Assembly (NCBI GenBank): GCA_964536015.1
Contig: CAZHVS010000005.1
Location: 1-64,000, forward strand
Length of the DNA stretch: 64,000 bases
Direction of reading: 5' to 3'
Origin: CAZHVS01 sp964536015
Lineage (GTDB): Bacteria > Bacteroidota > Ignavibacteria > Ignavibacteriales > Ignavibacteriaceae
Of this stretch, positions 34,846 through 43,581 are shown one piece after another. The position numbers and the translations under genes were made by a program. The notes beneath the pieces are model-generated. The model made no database searches. It saw nothing but the letters and a program-made list of their open reading frames with translations, and was not told the origin of the DNA. Each line of letters starts with the position of its first letter. The first letter of the stretch is position 1.

Positions 34846-35286
34846 ATGGCAAAATTTAATTATAAATTTGAATCAATTAAGAATGTAAAAGAAACCTTAA
34901 AGAAAAAGGCGCAAAAAGAATTATCTGAAGTTCAGTTGCAGATTGAAATGGTTAAAAAAGAAATTGAAAATATTCTTGCAGAGAAAAAACATCTTAAACA
35001 ACAATTCTGGAATAATCCAAAAGTGATAGCATCAGAAATTCAATCAAGATTATATTACGAAAACTTTCTTGATGGGCTGGTGAAATCACTTAATGAAAAA
35101 TTAAATGATCTGGAATCTTTGAAAAATGAGAAACTGAACTTGCTTTCTCAAAAAAGTAAAGAACACAAAATTTTTGAAACTCTTGAAAGTAAACATTACG
35201 AAGCTTTCTTGTTGAAGGAAAACAAAGATGAACAAATTCAAATAGATGAAATAGCTTCAAAGAGATTTGTAAGAGGAAAGAATTGA
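34846..35286 (+). CDS. fliJ: Export-apparatus stalk protein FliJ
   Basis: A 146-residue antiparallel coiled coil rich in K, E, Q and L, beginning FNYKFESIKNVKETLKKKAQ. FliJ sits in the centre of the FliI hexamer and recycles chaperones to FlhA. Sequence conservation is low in this family, so the call relies on length, coiled-coil form and place right after fliI. Its stop overlaps the next gene (TTGA). Confidence 0.85.
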   Translation: MAKFNYKFESIKNVKETLKKKAQKELSEVQLQIEMVKKEIENILAEKKHLKQQFWNNPKVIASEIQSRLYYENFLDGLVKSLNEKLNDLESLKNEKLNLLSQKSKEHKIFETLESKHYEAFLLKENKDEQIQIDEIASKRFVRGKN

Positions 35287-35876
35287 AATCGACAATTATT
35301 ATTGCTTTAAGTTTTATTGTTACTTTTGTTGCCATTACAGGAGCTATCCTTATTGGTATAGAAAAATATGAAAATATTTTCGCTTTTGATTTTAGACCAA
35401 AACAAAAAGCAATTGTTACTCCAAAGAAAATGGATAACTTGCAAACTAAAGTGTCTGACAATCCTTTTAAGAAAATTGCAGAGGAAATTCAGGATAGTCT
35501 TAAACAGGATTCATTAAAAAAGAAATTGACATTGGATTCTCTTAACAAAAAGAATGATGTTATTGAAGAGATAAAACCCGTTACAAACCCGCAATCAATC
35601 GTAAAAAATTCTAAAGACACAACCAGTAAAAAAAATAACGATGTTGTCGAAATTCAAAAACCTATTGTAAGAGATAGCAGCTATAATAGCTGGAAAAAAG
35701 CTACGGTTAAATTGTATGAATCGATGGACTCTAAAAGAGTTGCTAAAATAATTCAAACATTCTCCGATAATGTAGCCAGAGATTTGATTTACTCTATGAA
35801 AAAGAAAAAAGCAGCAGAAATTTTAACAAATCTATCTCCGGAGACAGCGTGGAGACTAACGAAACAGGAAAGATGA
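35283..35876 (+). CDS. MotE-like membrane protein with a C-terminal MgtE_N-type domain
   Basis: A 197-residue protein with one N-terminal membrane helix (about 4-24), a Lys/Asp/Ser-rich periplasmic linker with coiled-coil potential, and a C-terminal helical domain: KLYESMDSKRVAKIIQTFSD, then KKKAAEILTNLSPETAWRL. That domain resembles the MgtE N-terminal fold found in MotE, a chaperone for periplasmic motility proteins. It starts with TTG within the fliJ stop and couples to fliK by ATGA. The assignment to MotE is moderate. Confidence 0.75.
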   Translation: MKSTIIIALSFIVTFVAITGAILIGIEKYENIFAFDFRPKQKAIVTPKKMDNLQTKVSDNPFKKIAEEIQDSLKQDSLKKKLTLDSLNKKNDVIEEIKPVTNPQSIVKNSKDTTSKKNNDVVEIQKPIVRDSSYNSWKKATVKLYESMDSKRVAKIIQTFSDNVARDLIYSMKKKKAAEILTNLSPETAWRLTKQER

Positions 35877-38608
35877 TTTACAATCCACTTTTTTTAAAAC
35901 AATTTAATAGCGGGGACTCTTCGCAATTAGCACAAAATAAATTTGCTAATGCAAGTTATTTGTTTGCTGATATAGTTCAGGTTTTGATGAGCAGCGATGT
36001 AAAAGAAATTTCCAGCAATGTAAAAGCTAATTCGCCCACTATTTTTCCTTTACAGGATATTATTAAAAATAATCAACCGGTAGAGAAAAAAGATGAGCCG
36101 AACGGAAGTTTATCGGCTATCTTTTCATCCATTAATGAGGTGTTTAAAATAAATGAAGCTCAATCTTCCTTAAAGACGGGGCAATCTTCCTCAAAGACAG
36201 TTAATAGTGAACAAATTCTTGCTATTATTAACTCATTTTTAAGTAAAATAAATTCAAATGAAGAACAGGTGTGTTTAATTATACCACAGTCTTCCTCATT
36301 TCTTGGCAATTCTTTTTATTTGGAAGGCGATAGGAATGATTTCTTCGACGTTTTAGATCAAAGTAAGGGCGTTCTAACTCATTTGGACGACGTTTACAAT
36401 TTATTGGAGCTCAATAAACATTTTTTCTTGCAAATATCAAACGATAATGGCTCTGTTTTTTTAAATTTTGAGCCATGTACAAAAAATTCTGATGAAAATT
36501 TATACAATGTGTCCTTGTTTTCAAGTAAAAATGGCGAGATTTTTAAAAATTTGGCTTCAGTTGACAATATTTTTGCCTCAGTTGATAACAATTTAGGCAT
36601 TAATTATAAATTTTCTGACTTAAATACATCCATTTCTAACAATTTTGAGTATAAAACAGCCAATAATCAGAATGTTTTAGAGGAAAATAGTTCAGTTAAT
36701 CAAATAAATGATATTAATGTTGTTAAAAATTCGAAAGAATTAAGCAAAATTTTGTCTAATCAAGCTTCTGACAAAAATGAGTTATCAATAATTAAAAATA
36801 CTTTCCAGATTAAGGAAGTTAATCAGCAGGCAAAAAATATATTGTTTCAGGAATTTGAACAAAATATTCAGAATTCTGAAAAAAGTATAAATATTTTTGA
36901 GCAATTGTTTAATAATGATTCTAAACAATCAAAAAATATTGCAAATCAGGGAATCACAATTCCAATTGATGGCGAAATTAAATCATTCTTAAATCAAAAT
37001 GTAGATAATGATATAAAAATTTCACCATCTCGAACTTTAGATAAAGAATCTATCATTAAAAATATTATTACAGATGCATCCAAAGAATTAAATGTGAAGA
37101 ATTATTTAGGTAATGAGATAAAATCCGAAAATAAATCATCTGCTTATAATAGAATTGATAACAATTTTTCTAATAATGATGAAGTTAAAGTTTTAAATCT
37201 TATAAAAAATAATTCTTCTGATGATAATGTTAAAACTTTAGAAAATTTTTCTTCTGTTAATAAAGCATTTGTAAAAACAGAAGAAATTAAAAATTTATTG
37301 AATGTAAATAAAAGCAATATTGTTGCAGAAAAATTACAAGCAGATAATAATCATACACAAGTTGATGATATAAAAAATAAAGCAGCTTTTAATGATACGA
37401 CTATTAAAGAGAATATTGTAAAAGAGACAATCAAAAAAGAAAATATTAAGCTTGATTCATTTGATTCGATTAAAGAAAAAATTGTAATTAATAAAATTGA
37501 AAATAAAGAAATTCATATTAAAGATAATCTTGATAAACCCGTAGAAAAGATTGAAAAAAATTTCTTTACTCAAAGAGAAAATGAAAATAACAAAGAAGAA
37601 ATTGAAAAAACATTAAATAAAAATGTTAATCTGGATGAAAAACCAAAACCATCGGAAGATATTTTACGGGCAACAAAGATAGATAAAGAAGAAGAGCCAA
37701 TTACAAGGACAGAAAAGGTCAAAGCTGAAGTTGTACGAGAAGAAGTTCAGAATAAAGAAGAGAGAAAAATATCATTACAAGAAGATGGGAAAATAAATTC
37801 ATCTAATGAAAAGAAAAATAAAAAGGATGATAACCAAATCCATCTTACTGAAAAAGAAAAGATTATAGTTAAAGAGCATATTGGAGAAAAAGAGAAAGAA
37901 CTTATTGTAAAAATAAATAAGAAGGTTAATCAATTAAGTGAAGAAGTAAAAAATATTTCCCCTAAGACTGAAGAAACAAATAAAACAAACCAGAATTCAT
38001 CTGCATTGATAGATAAAGAAGAAAAGACAGTAGAAACAAAATCTTCTACGGCAGATAGTTCATTTAATAATGAAGAAAATACGAATAAACATTCAGATAT
38101 AGAAAAAGAAAATGTAAATCATTCAAATGTAAAGGTTGAAAATAACTTTAAGAATATTATAAATCATATAAACACAGAAGAGATTAAATCGGAAGCCAAA
38201 GAAACTATTAGAACACTGAAGATTATAGAAATAGTTAAAGAGATTGAAAAATATATTGAGAAAAAAGAAAGTGGAACAATTACATTTAATGTAAATCCAG
38301 AACAATTGGGAAAAGTTAAGATAGAAATAGAAGTAATTGACAACGTTGCAAAAGCAATAGTGCAAGTAGAAAATACAGAAGCAAAAAAATTGATAGAAAG
38401 TAACTTAAATCAATTAACAAATAACCTTCTGAACTCGGGAGTGCAGCTAAATTCATTTAAAGTAACCACCGGAAACAATGAACAAAGAACCGGAAAAAAT
38501 AATTATTCAACAAAAACCCGTACTTCAAAAAGAGAAACAACAGTTGAAGAAGTTTCTGATGAGTATAAGAAGCAAATGGGTTATAACACATATGAATATT
38601 TAATGTAA
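35873..38608 (+). CDS. fliK: Hook-length control protein FliK, unusually long
   Basis: About 911 residues, roughly twice the enteric size. The C-terminal substrate-switch domain (about 800-890) is clear: GTITFNVNPEQLGKVKIEIE, then LIESNLNQLTNNLLNSGVQL. The 600 residues before it are low-complexity, rich in N, K, E, I and S. FliK measures the hook while being exported and then flips the FlhB switch. The ATG at 35873 overlaps the upstream stop (ATGA) and follows AGGA, so it is better than GTG 35849. Two short tandem duplications occur near 36161-36202 and 36551-36592. Confidence 0.92.
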   Translation: MIYNPLFLKQFNSGDSSQLAQNKFANASYLFADIVQVLMSSDVKEISSNVKANSPTIFPLQDIIKNNQPVEKKDEPNGSLSAIFSSINEVFKINEAQSSLKTGQSSSKTVNSEQILAIINSFLSKINSNEEQVCLIIPQSSSFLGNSFYLEGDRNDFFDVLDQSKGVLTHLDDVYNLLELNKHFFLQISNDNGSVFLNFEPCTKNSDENLYNVSLFSSKNGEIFKNLASVDNIFASVDNNLGINYKFSDLNTSISNNFEYKTANNQNVLEENSSVNQINDINVVKNSKELSKILSNQASDKNELSIIKNTFQIKEVNQQAKNILFQEFEQNIQNSEKSINIFEQLFNNDSKQSKNIANQGITIPIDGEIKSFLNQNVDNDIKISPSRTLDKESIIKNIITDASKELNVKNYLGNEIKSENKSSAYNRIDNNFSNNDEVKVLNLIKNNSSDDNVKTLENFSSVNKAFVKTEEIKNLLNVNKSNIVAEKLQADNNHTQVDDIKNKAAFNDTTIKENIVKETIKKENIKLDSFDSIKEKIVINKIENKEIHIKDNLDKPVEKIEKNFFTQRENENNKEEIEKTLNKNVNLDEKPKPSEDILRATKIDKEEEPITRTEKVKAEVVREEVQNKEERKISLQEDGKINSSNEKKNKKDDNQIHLTEKEKIIVKEHIGEKEKELIVKINKKVNQLSEEVKNISPKTEETNKTNQNSSALIDKEEKTVETKSSTADSSFNNEENTNKHSDIEKENVNHSNVKVENNFKNIINHINTEEIKSEAKETIRTLKIIEIVKEIEKYIEKKESGTITFNVNPEQLGKVKIEIEVIDNVAKAIVQVENTEAKKLIESNLNQLTNNLLNSGVQLNSFKVTTGNNEQRTGKNNYSTKTRTSKRETTVEEVSDEYKKQMGYNTYEYLM

Positions 38609-38619
38609 GGGATAAAATT

Positions 38620-39330
38620 ATGGCAGGATTATCAACAATTTCAGGAATTACATCTGGTACAACAACAAGTGCGAATAAATCCGTTCTTGGTAAAGATGAT
38701 TTTCTAAAAATGATGCTTGCACAATTAAAAAATCAGGATCCATTAAATCCAATGGACGGGACAGAATATGCATCGCAGCTTGCACAGTTCAGTTCACTCG
38801 AACAATTGTCCAATATGAACAGTGCATTAAATACAAGCATCAATGCAAACTACCAGTTAACGCAATCTATAAATAATACAATGACAGCAGCATTAATTGG
38901 CAAAGAAGTAAAACTGGATGGCGATAGTTTAACATATAAAGGTCAATCTAATGTTACAATCGGCTATGAATTACCAAGTCAGGCAGGAAGTGTAACAATA
39001 AAAATCTCTGATCAATATGGGAACGTGGTAAAAACAATAGAAAGTAATCAACTTGAAACCGGAGACCATAAACTTTCTTGGGATTTTACCGATAATAATG
39101 GTAATAAAATTCCGGAAGGTAGTTATACTTTCTCGGTAGATGCCAAAAGTCTTAATGGTAACAGTATAACAGTACAAAAATTCAAATATGGAAAAATTGA
39201 TTCAATCCGATTTACAGAAAATGGCGCTCAGCTGGTTGTCAATGGCGTTGAATATTCAATATCGGATATACTTGAAATTATTAATCCTTCTGAATCGTCA
39301 TCAAACGGAGTTAAAGAATGGAAAATGTAA
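38620..39330 (+). CDS. flgD: Hook cap / hook assembly protein FlgD
   Basis: A 236-residue protein. The conserved N-terminal part is LGKDDFLKMMLAQLKNQDPL and MDGTEYASQLAQFSSLEQL. The C-terminal two-thirds hold the FlgD Ig-like/Tudor region, including SWDFTDNNGNKIPEGSYTF. FlgD caps the growing hook and is discarded later. It lies 11 nt after fliK and overlaps the next gene by 13 nt. Confidence 0.97.
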   Translation: MAGLSTISGITSGTTTSANKSVLGKDDFLKMMLAQLKNQDPLNPMDGTEYASQLAQFSSLEQLSNMNSALNTSINANYQLTQSINNTMTAALIGKEVKLDGDSLTYKGQSNVTIGYELPSQAGSVTIKISDQYGNVVKTIESNQLETGDHKLSWDFTDNNGNKIPEGSYTFSVDAKSLNGNSITVQKFKYGKIDSIRFTENGAQLVVNGVEYSISDILEIINPSESSSNGVKEWKM

Positions 39331-39695
39331 TTAACGGAGTAAAAGTACCTTTTATTCCAATATTACCGGGTAATGATTTTAACCCCGGAAATATTAAAAG
39401 TGGGAAAGAAAGCTTTGGCGATGTCTTTAACCACGAACTTGAGAAATTGAAATTTTCAAGTCACGCATCAAAACGACTTGAATCAAGAAATATACAACTT
39501 AACGAAACAGCAATCGACAGGTTAAACACAGCAGTAGAAAAAGCCGAAGCAAAAGGCGCAAAAGATTCATTAATTATGATGGATGACACTGCATTCATAG
39601 TTAATGTACCAAATAGAACAGTAGTAACAGCGATGGATGTTTCGAACAGCAATGAAAATGTTTTTACAAATATAGACAGTGTAGTTTTTATTTAA
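39318..39695 (+). CDS. Flagellar operon protein (TIGR02530-type)
   Basis: A 125-residue protein with the pattern of the small family encoded between flgD and flgE in many bacteria: FSSHASKRLESRNIQLNETA, then LNTAVEKAEAKGAKDSLIMM and AFIVNVPNRTVVTAMD. The role is unproven; a hook-assembly or regulatory function is usually assumed from its location. It overlaps flgD by 13 nt. A structured 96-nt leader separates it from flgE. Confidence 0.88.
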   Translation: MENVINGVKVPFIPILPGNDFNPGNIKSGKESFGDVFNHELEKLKFSSHASKRLESRNIQLNETAIDRLNTAVEKAEAKGAKDSLIMMDDTAFIVNVPNRTVVTAMDVSNSNENVFTNIDSVVFI

Positions 39696-39708
39696 TTAAT
39701 TAATCACT

Positions 39709-39762
39709 GGAGCGGGACCTTTTGAGGACGCTCCGATCTGGTGGAACGACAGAAGCCAGGTC
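39709..39762 (+). promoter_or_regulatory. Structured RNA leader before flgE (unidentified)
   Basis: Two adjacent hairpins. GGAGCG (39709-39714) pairs with CGCTCC (39729-39734) with an inner CCT/AGG stem. GATCTGG (39735-39741) pairs with CCAGGTC (39756-39762) around a 14-nt purine-rich loop. It is GC-rich compared with its surroundings, has no T tract, and lies 29 nt before the flgE ATG. GGA triplets recur in loops and at the ribosome site. I do not recognise a known riboswitch class. It could control translation or RNA processing of flgE. Confidence 0.6.
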
Positions 39763-39791
39763 AATTTTAACATAATCCTTAGGAGGCATAA

Positions 39792-41432
39792 ATGTCACTT
39801 ATTAATTCTCTTTTCGCCGGAGTTTCCGGATTACGCAATCACCAATCAATGCTTGATGTTATTGGAAATAACATTGCAAACGTAAACACACTTGGTTTCA
39901 AAGGTTCAAGAATAACTTTCAGCGATACTTTTAATCAGTTCTTAAGATTTGGAACAAATCCAACCGAAAGTGCTGGAGGAACTAACGCTTATCAGGTAGG
40001 CCTTGGAATGAAAGTTAACTCTATTGATAGAAACTGGAATCAGGGAACATTTGAAAGAACAGGTATTCTTACCGATTTAGCATTGCAGGGAGATGGTTTA
40101 TTTGTACTAAAAAGCAATGGTCAAACATTTTATTCACGTGCAGGTTCATTCACATTTGATGCAGATGGAAAACTTGTTAATCCACAAAGTGGTGCAATTG
40201 TTCAGGGTAAAGTTGCAACTTCTGAAGGAGTTATTCCTCCTGGAAATAATCTGCAGGACATAGTAATTGATCCTAACTTGAAACTTCCTGCAATTGCAAC
40301 AACAAAAATGAGCTGGGGAGGAAATCTTAGCAGCAGTTCATCATTAACACGTTCAGAAGAATTTGTTGAATCTGGAAATATTAACGCAAGTTTGCCTATT
40401 GGTGGAACAGCAAGTGAATCAAATACAATTTACGATGATAATGGAAATGAATACAGATTAACCACTACTTACACAAAAACTGCAGCTAACACTTATGATT
40501 TGACATATAGTCTTATTGATAAAGCAAATCCAACTGTTCCTGTGTTGACCGGTGGACCAGTATCTGTTGTTTTTGATCCAGCAAACGGAAAAATGTTAAC
40601 GATGAATGGAAATCCTCCTGCACCTATTCAAATTCAAAGTGCAGCACTTGGTATTAATTTTAATTATGATCCAACTGCTGTAACAGAAAGCTCAAATGCT
40701 ACAACAATTAGTTCAACAGTTGATGATAACAGAAAGCCAACTATTGTTACCGGTACATTAACAATCTTTGATTCTTTGGGTGCATCACACACATTAACTT
40801 TAAAATTTACAAAAACCTCTGCAAATAACTGGAACTGGAATGCATCTGTGCCAAGTTCAAGCGGAACATTATCGGGTAATTCCGGTACGATTTCCTTTAA
40901 CACAGATGGGTCTGTAAACACAATTTATCCGAATCCACCTTTGATGAATTTTGCTCCTACTGGTGGAGCAAGTGCAGCCAATATCGAAATGGATTTTGGT
41001 TCTGGATTCGGTGGAATTACACAGACTTCTTCAAACTCAGTAATCAGTGCATTAAGTCAGAATGGTTCTGCTTCAGCAGTTCTTTCTAATTTAAGTATTG
41101 ATCAATACGGTTACATAGTTGGAGTATTTTCAAATGGTGCTTCAAGAAATCTTGCACAGATTCTGGTTGCAACATTTCCCAACCTTAATGCTTTAACAAG
41201 TGTTGGAGATAATTTATTTACAGTATCGGCAAATTCAGGAGCTCCATTTATCGGCTCGCCGGGAGAATTAACTCAAACAACAATTCAATCCGGAGCTTTA
41301 GAGCAATCCAATGTAGATTTATCAGAAGAATTTACAAGAATGATAATTTCTCAAAGAGGATTCCAGGCTAATGCAAGAGTAGTATCTGTATCAGATCAAA
41401 TGCTGCAGGAAACCACAAATCTTGTAAGATAA
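39792..41432 (+). CDS. flgE: Flagellar hook protein FlgE
   Basis: A 546-residue hook subunit, longer than the enteric 402. N-terminal axial signature: GNNIANVNTLGFKGSRITF. C-terminal helix: SNVDLSEEFTRMIISQRGFQ and QMLQETTNLVR. The centre holds two copies of the FlaE-type D2 domain: about 213-275 (YTKTAANTYDLTYSLID) and about 325-378 (IFDSLGASHTLTLKFTK). The extra domain explains the length. AGGAGG lies 5 nt before the ATG. A structured leader precedes it and a strong terminator follows. Confidence 0.98.
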   Translation: MSLINSLFAGVSGLRNHQSMLDVIGNNIANVNTLGFKGSRITFSDTFNQFLRFGTNPTESAGGTNAYQVGLGMKVNSIDRNWNQGTFERTGILTDLALQGDGLFVLKSNGQTFYSRAGSFTFDADGKLVNPQSGAIVQGKVATSEGVIPPGNNLQDIVIDPNLKLPAIATTKMSWGGNLSSSSSLTRSEEFVESGNINASLPIGGTASESNTIYDDNGNEYRLTTTYTKTAANTYDLTYSLIDKANPTVPVLTGGPVSVVFDPANGKMLTMNGNPPAPIQIQSAALGINFNYDPTAVTESSNATTISSTVDDNRKPTIVTGTLTIFDSLGASHTLTLKFTKTSANNWNWNASVPSSSGTLSGNSGTISFNTDGSVNTIYPNPPLMNFAPTGGASAANIEMDFGSGFGGITQTSSNSVISALSQNGSASAVLSNLSIDQYGYIVGVFSNGASRNLAQILVATFPNLNALTSVGDNLFTVSANSGAPFIGSPGELTQTTIQSGALEQSNVDLSEEFTRMIISQRGFQANARVVSVSDQMLQETTNLVR

Positions 41433-41455
41433 AAACTTAAATAAACTCTGTTTTT

Positions 41456-41487
41456 AAATCTCCCTGAAAAGGGAGATTTTTATTTTA
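41456..41487 (+). terminator. Rho-independent terminator of the flgB-flgE operon
   Basis: A 10-bp stem, AAATCTCCCT (41456-41465) with AGGGAGATTT (41470-41479), has a GAAA tetraloop and a T-rich tail. It ends the long flgB to flgE unit. Confidence 0.9.
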
Positions 41488-41537
41488 AATTGAAATTCCA
41501 TTATTCCTCACCTGAACAATATTAACCACTTATTGAA

Positions 41538-41560
41538 AATGATTATAGGGAAAAATCATT
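41538..41560 (+). promoter_or_regulatory. Possible activator site (inverted repeat) before the fliL promoter
   Basis: AATGATT (41538-41544) and AATCATT (41554-41560) form a 7-bp inverted repeat with a 9-nt spacer, centred about 50 nt upstream of the sigma-54-like site. Placement suits an activator-binding site, but no matching repeat is found before the other two sigma-54-like sites. Confidence 0.3.
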
Positions 41561-41599
41561 AAATCGAATAGAAAAGGAATTTTTTAAAATTTTCATTAA

Positions 41600-41615
41600 T
41601 GGCACATTGGTTGAA
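41600..41615 (+). promoter_or_regulatory. Sigma-54-like promoter of the fliL-flhG operon
   Basis: TGGCAC-ATTGG-TTGAA. The -24 half is a perfect match to the sigma-54 consensus; the -12 half has A for C, as in the other two sites of this window. The expected start is near 41626, about 20 nt before fliL. Confidence 0.7.
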
Positions 41616-41646
41616 TGTTAAGAATCAAAAAAAGCGGAAATAAAAT

Positions 41647-42192
41647 ATGGATGAGCAAAAAACAGATATAAAAACCAATACCGACACCCCAAAAGGTGGC
41701 TTCAATATGAAATATCTTTATATTGGTTTACCACTATTTATAGTTCAGCTTGTAGCAGTTTATTTTATAACTGCAACAGTTCTTGTTCCTAAAATGAATA
41801 ATCCTCAACCAAATAATCAAGTAAATACAGAGCATAAGGAAGAAGTAAAAGGAGAGAACGAGTCATCATCACATTCCAGCGGAGAAATTGGAAAATATAT
41901 TCATTCATTTGAAGATGTGATAATTAATCCTGCAGGAACGAATGGACAAAAATTAATGCTTGCTTCAGTTAGTTTTGATGTAGAAAATGAAAAATCGCAG
42001 AAAATTTTACAGGAAAAAGAAATGGTTGTAAAGGACGTGATAATCAATACTCTGTCCGGCAAGACTTTAATGGAACTAAGTCAGGTTGGTTATAAAGACA
42101 CGTTAAAATTAGAACTTGCAAAAAATTTAATGACAAAATTGACAGATGTAAAAGTTCAGAATGTTTATTTCACTAAATATATAATTCAATAA
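41647..42192 (+). CDS. fliL: Basal-body protein FliL
   Basis: A 181-residue inner-membrane protein. A single membrane helix (about 25-46) is followed by a periplasmic linker and a FliL domain: FEDVIINPAGTNGQKLMLAS, then EKEMVVKDVIINTLSGKTL and KYIIQ at the end. FliL surrounds the stator and aids torque. It is first in the C-ring/export-gate operon after a sigma-54-like site and 4 nt before fliM. Confidence 0.92.
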   Translation: MDEQKTDIKTNTDTPKGGFNMKYLYIGLPLFIVQLVAVYFITATVLVPKMNNPQPNNQVNTEHKEEVKGENESSSHSSGEIGKYIHSFEDVIINPAGTNGQKLMLASVSFDVENEKSQKILQEKEMVVKDVIINTLSGKTLMELSQVGYKDTLKLELAKNLMTKLTDVKVQNVYFTKYIIQ

Positions 42193-42196
42193 TACT

Positions 42197-43174
42197 ATGG
42201 CAGAAGTTTTATCACAACAAGAGATTGATCAGCTCCTAAATAATATTAAAACCGGGGGAGAAAAGACAACCGTAAGGGAACCGGAAAGAGATGCAGTGCC
42301 ATACGATTTCCGGCTTCCCAATAGAATTTCAAAAAATCAGCTTAGAACGATAAGAAGCTTTCACGAAAACTTTGCTGAAGGTTTAAGTTCGTTTCTTATG
42401 ACCAAGTTGCAATCAATAATTAATATAAATGTAGTGTCGGTAGATCAGATTTATTATTCGGAATATGTGCTTTCGGTTTCAAATCCAGCCTGCCTTTTTA
42501 CTTTTGATATAAGAGGTACGGATATAAAGGGTATTCTCGAATTGAGTCCGGAACTTGCTATTATTCTTGTAGATAAATTTCTTGGAGGAAATGGCAAAGG
42601 TACAAAACATTCAAAAGTAATAACACCCATTGAACAAAAAGTGCTTTACATCTTTGTTGAAAAAGTGATGCAGGAATTAAAAAAAGCTTGGCATGTAATT
42701 GGCAATTATGATTTTGCAGTTGAAAGATTTGAATCGGATATAGATTTTGCACAAATAACTTCTCAAAGTGAAAGTGTGCTTATAGTATCGTTTGAAGTAA
42801 ACATTGCAGAATCTCCATGTTTAATGAATGTTTGTTTTGCTACTTATGCTTTTGATACAATTCTTACAAAACTTTCTTCACAAAATTTTACAGCAATTCG
42901 TCCGTTAAAATATTCAGGTACAACTGCAAAAAACATTATTGCAGAGCAATTAAAAGATGCTGAAGTAGTAGTGAAGGCAGAATTTGGTTCTGCAAATATT
43001 TCAGTTGAAGAGATGATGAATCTTGAAATTGGAGACATTATTCTTACAACAAAAAAGATAGGGGAAGAAATTATTGTAAAATATGATAACCGGGTTTTGT
43101 TTTGCGGTCAACCCGGCATTGTCAATGGTCATAAAGCAATCAAAGTAACAAAAGATCCGGAATTACTAAAGTAA
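42197..43174 (+). CDS. fliM: Motor switch protein FliM
   Basis: A 325-residue C-ring protein. The N-terminal peptide LSQQEIDQLLNNI is the CheY-P docking site and resembles the CheZ tail SQEEIDKLFA in this genome. The middle CheC-like domain follows (about 45-230), then a C-terminal SpoA domain (about 245-322; LEIGDIILTTKKIGEEI). It transmits CheY binding to the rotor. It is followed 17 nt later by fliN. Confidence 0.98.
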   Translation: MAEVLSQQEIDQLLNNIKTGGEKTTVREPERDAVPYDFRLPNRISKNQLRTIRSFHENFAEGLSSFLMTKLQSIININVVSVDQIYYSEYVLSVSNPACLFTFDIRGTDIKGILELSPELAIILVDKFLGGNGKGTKHSKVITPIEQKVLYIFVEKVMQELKKAWHVIGNYDFAVERFESDIDFAQITSQSESVLIVSFEVNIAESPCLMNVCFATYAFDTILTKLSSQNFTAIRPLKYSGTTAKNIIAEQLKDAEVVVKAEFGSANISVEEMMNLEIGDIILTTKKIGEEIIVKYDNRVLFCGQPGIVNGHKAIKVTKDPELLK

Positions 43175-43191
43175 ATACAGAAGGAGATAAA

Positions 43192-43581
43192 ATGAGTTCA
43201 GAAAATTTAGAATCTTTACCACAGGAAAATGAAAATAATATTCAGTCAGATGGAACAATAGCAGCAGGAAAAGCTGAGTTTCCACGCTTTGATGAATCCA
43301 CTCGCAGAGGAATGTTTAATGATGATAAACTGGAATTTCTTAAAGACCTTGCATTAACAATTTACATTGAGCTTGGAAGAACTAAGATGAAAATAAAAGA
43401 TATTCTTGAACTTGAACGTGGATACATAATTGAACTGGAAAAACTCGCCAGTGAACCGGTTGACGTTTTTGTTAACAATAAAAAAATTGCAGAAGGTGAA
43501 GTGGTTGTAATGGATAAACATTTTGGTATAAGAATAACAAACCTTGTAGACTCCTCCGAACGGATTAAGGGGATAAATTAA
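43192..43581 (+). CDS. fliN: Motor switch protein FliN
   Basis: A 129-residue protein. The N-terminal 45 residues are polar. The SpoA domain (about 50-125) has LTIYIELGRTKMKIKDILEL, then LASEPVDVFVNNKKIAEGEV. It forms the lower C ring with FliM and docks FliH. It overlaps fliO by one base and has GGAG before its ATG. Confidence 0.97.
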   Translation: MSSENLESLPQENENNIQSDGTIAAGKAEFPRFDESTRRGMFNDDKLEFLKDLALTIYIELGRTKMKIKDILELERGYIIELEKLASEPVDVFVNNKKIAEGEVVVMDKHFGIRITNLVDSSERIKGIN

